Both the position numbers and the translations under genes were made by a program. Below are positions 13,369 through 14,541 of a stretch of DNA of 14,541 nt, piece after piece. This DNA comes from Mucilaginibacter sp. UBA4741 (GTDB lineage: Bacteria; Bacteroidota; Bacteroidia; Sphingobacteriales; Sphingobacteriaceae), in assembly GCA_002403905.1 (NCBI GenBank), contig DHIR01000054.1, positions 2,832 to 17,372 of the forward strand. The letters run 5' to 3'. The notes under the pieces were generated by a model. It made no database searches. It was not told where the DNA came from and saw only the letters and a program-made list of their open reading frames with translations. The first letter of the stretch is position 1. The number at the start of each line of letters is the position of its first letter.

Positions 13369-13490
13369 GATGTGCAGATGTGCAAGTATGCGGATGTGCA
13401 GATACCTTTTTTACCTCCATGTCATTTCTCCTCGTTCCTTGTCGAAATTGACATTATTATATTTGTAATTATCTGCACCTTTGCACCATC
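13369..13490. repeat. Inverted word repeat (GTGCAGAT words) around a degenerate hairpin half-copy
   Basis: Left arm 13369-13405 repeats GATGTGCAGATGTGCAAG-type words; right arm 13465-13490 carries ATCTGCACCTTTGCACCATC, its imperfect reverse complement. Between them 13419-13453 (tgtcatttctcctcg...gaaattgaca) resembles the right arm of the hairpin at 2157-2194. The right arm ends 1 base before the ATG of the next gene and includes a promoter-like CACCTTTG. Confidence 0.6.
13458..13465 (+). promoter_or_regulatory. -7 box of the BtuF-C-lobe gene
   Basis: TATATTTG is a perfect TAnnTTTG box 26 bases before the ATG at 13492. A second candidate, CACCTTTG at 13476-13483, is 8 bases before the ATG and lies in the repeat arm. 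Either would give a short or absent leader. No clear -33 TTTG. Confidence 0.45.
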
Positions 13491-13491
13491 A

Positions 13492-13962
13492 ATGGAATTA
13501 TCAGAAGAATTACAAGAGCGCGTTGATATCATCCGCCATAAATTAAAATTTATTGAGCAAAAGCCAACGGTTGCCTGTGTTAAACAGTTGGACCCACTAA
13601 CACTTTGGGCTGAGCAAATGCCTGAACTGGTTGACATAGCAGGCGGTGCTTCAATAGCAACCGGAAATATACAATGGGAAGAACTGGAGCAACAAAATCC
13701 TGATATTTTTATTGTGATGCTTGAAGGATTAACTGTTGAGCAATCCATGAAAGAAATCAATCAGCTATTGCAATTGCCCGGTTTTACAGAATTAAAAGCA
13801 GTTAAAAATAATCGTTTTTATATAGCTGATGGTAATCGATATTTTGATAACTCTGATGCCAGCCTTGTTGACTATGTAGAATTATTAGCCGAGATCATCA
13901 ACCCAAAACAATTCGTTTTTGGGTATGAGGGTGAGGGGTGGATCAAGTTTAATATTACGTAA
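13492..13962 (+). CDS. C-terminal-lobe-only homologue of BtuF-like cobalamin-binding protein
   Basis: A 156-residue protein matching the second half of cytoplasmic or periplasmic cobalamin/metal-receptor proteins (helical-backbone type III binding proteins). Residues 1-20 (MELSEELQERVDIIRHKLKF) look like the end of the backbone helix. Then come KPTVACVKQLDPLTLWAEQM, PELVDIAGGASIA, IQWEELEQQNPDIFIVM, AVKNNRFYIADGNRYFDN and SLVDYVELLAEIINPKQF, all in the family order. The N-terminal lobe, which usually begins with a 'RIVSLxPSxTE' strand and supplies half of the ligand cleft, is absent, and none of the 138 bases upstream encodes it. No signal peptide. The frame extends to 13372, but that part is translated repeat, so ATG-13492 was chosen. 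It may be a remnant or a functional half-protein; promoter and intact frame favour expression. Confidence 0.75.
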   Translation: MELSEELQERVDIIRHKLKFIEQKPTVACVKQLDPLTLWAEQMPELVDIAGGASIATGNIQWEELEQQNPDIFIVMLEGLTVEQSMKEINQLLQLPGFTELKAVKNNRFYIADGNRYFDNSDASLVDYVELLAEIINPKQFVFGYEGEGWIKFNIT

Positions 13963-13964
13963 TT

Positions 13965-14009
13965 GTCATTGCTGTAAGGAACGAAGCGATCTCTACACTT
14001 GCTAATCAA
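13965..14009 (+). repeat. REP-like element copy 1
   Basis: GTCATTGCTGTAAGGAACGA, then GCGATCTCTACA and GCTAATCAA. A 21-base core (13977-13997) is identical to 14255-14275, and GCTAATCAA is also shared. The general form 'gtcattgcgaggaacgaagcgatct' is a widespread bacterial intergenic repeat. Begins just after the upstream stop codon. Confidence 0.75.
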
Positions 14010-14064
14010 CGAAACGGATGTTATTTGTTAGAACGTGTCGTAGCGCTCATGGCCGCTGGGCCTA

Positions 14065-14091
14065 GTTACTTTACCTTAGATGCAAAGTAAC
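14065..14091. repeat. Short palindrome GTTACTTT...AAAGTAAC
   Basis: Eight-base arms GTTACTTT (14065-14072) and AAAGTAAC (14084-14091) flank an 11-base centre. The surrounding text, GGCCGCTGGGCC before and CCAAGACTTAGCG after, fits a recurrent intergenic hairpin known from Sphingobacteriaceae-type genomes. No T-run, so not a terminator. Confidence 0.55.
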
Positions 14092-14245
14092 CAAGACTTA
14101 GCGTAGCGATCTCATGAACACCTATAAAAATAAACGAACAGTGAATACATCAAGTCAGCCCAATCGCTTCCGCCCGCAGGCCATACTCCCGGCCCGGTGT
14201 GCTGACAGGCCTTTACGCTTTGGATAGCGGCAAGCCTCTCCGCCC

Positions 14246-14287
14246 GTCATCGCGAGGAACGAAGCGATCTCTACATAAGCTAATCAA
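14246..14287 (+). repeat. REP-like element copy 2
   Basis: GTCATCGCGAGGAACGAAGC, then GATCTCTACATAAGCTAATC. Shares a 21-base identical core and a flanking GCTAATCAA with copy 1 at 13965-14009, about 280 bases away in the same orientation. Confidence 0.75.
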
Positions 14288-14295
14288 TGTGCAAA

Positions 14296-14370
14296 ATGTG
14301 TCACGAGTACGCCACGCTTAGCCCTGCGCTGCATACTCGCGCCAGACTGAGCATTACGCACGCGACACGT
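14296..14370. repeat. Inverted repeat with a third arm copy at 14032
   Basis: Left arm 14296-14318 (ATGTGTCACGAGTACGCCAC) and right arm 14350-14370 (reverse complement ACGTGTCGCGTGCGTAATGC) are imperfect complements enclosing a smaller GAGTA/TACTC hairpin. A further direct copy of the arm, AACGTGTCGTAGCGCT, is at 14032-14047. Confidence 0.5.
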
Positions 14371-14450
14371 TCGCATCAGCATGGTAATTTATGACATAAT
14401 ACAGGCTTATACACCCCCGAATTGGCAATCAGCAAGTTAAACGCATTTAT

Positions 14451-14458
14451 TATATTTG
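14451..14458 (+). promoter_or_regulatory. -7 box next to the start codon of the last gene
   Basis: TATATTTG, a perfect TAnnTTTG match, with 4 bases between it and ATG-14463. The arrangement is the same as in tetR (TATATTTG, 4 bases, GTG), suggesting a leaderless mRNA. Confidence 0.45.
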
Positions 14459-14462
14459 TTTT

Positions 14463-14541
14463 ATGTTTTATGACTTTCTCGATAAGTTTAATAAGTATTT
14501 CAACATTGATAACAGGACGACTAATGTACTCCCCATTGTTA
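14463..14541 (+). CDS. N-terminal fragment of an unidentified protein, 3' partial
   Basis: Open from ATG-14463 to the window edge: 26 residues, MFYDFLDKFNKYFNIDNRTT followed by NVLPIV. Not recognised. The short amphipathic, aromatic-rich N-terminus has no signal peptide in the part seen. A TATATTTG box 4 bases upstream and a preceding gene-free stretch support a genuine gene start. A second frame from ATG-14470 (MTFSISLISIS...) is also open but has no separate support. Confidence 0.45.
   Translation, partial: MFYDFLDKFNKYFNIDNRTTNVLPIV

Larger units (their letters stand above)
13963..14462. other. 500-base gene-free repeat cluster
   Basis: No credible reading frame on either strand. The stretch is locally GC-rich compared with the neighbouring genes and holds two REP-like copies, a GTTACTTT palindrome and three copies of an AACGTGTCG arm, listed separately. 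The final 60 bases become AT-rich and carry the promoter box of the next gene. Confidence 0.7.

Noticed and set aside
13372..13491. N-terminal extension of the BtuF-lobe protein as a membrane anchor
   Set aside because: The hydrophobic-looking stretch is translated repeat and hairpin DNA; a promoter box lies inside it.

Overview
The window looks like the chromosome of a Bacteroidota bacterium, most likely Sphingobacteriaceae (Mucilaginibacter or Pedobacter type). Evidence: the gene order ftsX, DUF3098, uppP, truB, ribF, which is typical of that phylum; several promoter boxes of the Bacteroidota form TAnnTTTG instead of a sigma70 -10; little use of Shine-Dalgarno sites; and moderate-to-low GC. 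Species is inference. No rRNA, tRNA, CRISPR array, transposase, integrase or phage gene was seen.

Layout. 1-1813: an ABC exporter half-transporter running in from the left edge behind an 18-G run that looks like a sequencing or assembly artefact, so its true start is missing. 1864-2058 (minus): a convergent small hydrophilic protein. 2101-2194: a long imperfect hairpin. 2304-4479 (plus): ftsX, a DUF3098 membrane protein and uppP (cell division and envelope), closed by a strong intrinsic terminator. 4709-4842: repeats. 4843-9651 (minus): an accessory block of five genes in three units: tetR; an MFS drug exporter plus a short-chain dehydrogenase; and a YCII/DGPF protein plus an ECF sigma factor with a C-terminal TPR-like extension (ECF42 type). 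9804-11533 (plus): truB and ribF resume the core block. 11645-12697: a DUF2157-like membrane protein, converging with a LysE-family exporter (minus, to 13353). 13492-13962: a protein matching only the C-terminal lobe of BtuF-like cobalamin-binding proteins. 13963-14462: a gene-free repeat cluster. 14463 to the end: the start of an unidentified gene.

How it fits together. The accessory block reads as two self-regulated stress modules set against the direction of the core genes. TetR probably represses itself and the MFS-SDR pair through three near-identical palindromes (ATACCAAT[C/T]GGTAT); one lies exactly between the -33 and -7 boxes of the MFS promoter. The YCII-sigma pair has an ECF-like promoter upstream, and an intrinsic-terminator hairpin whose U-run abuts the sigma start codon.

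The most unusual genome-scale signal is in the intergenic DNA. At least six gaps carry degenerate repeats of short 'words', different in each gap, often arranged as imperfect inverted pairs and often running into stop codons, start codons or promoter boxes. Several genes also look able to make leaderless or nearly leaderless mRNAs.
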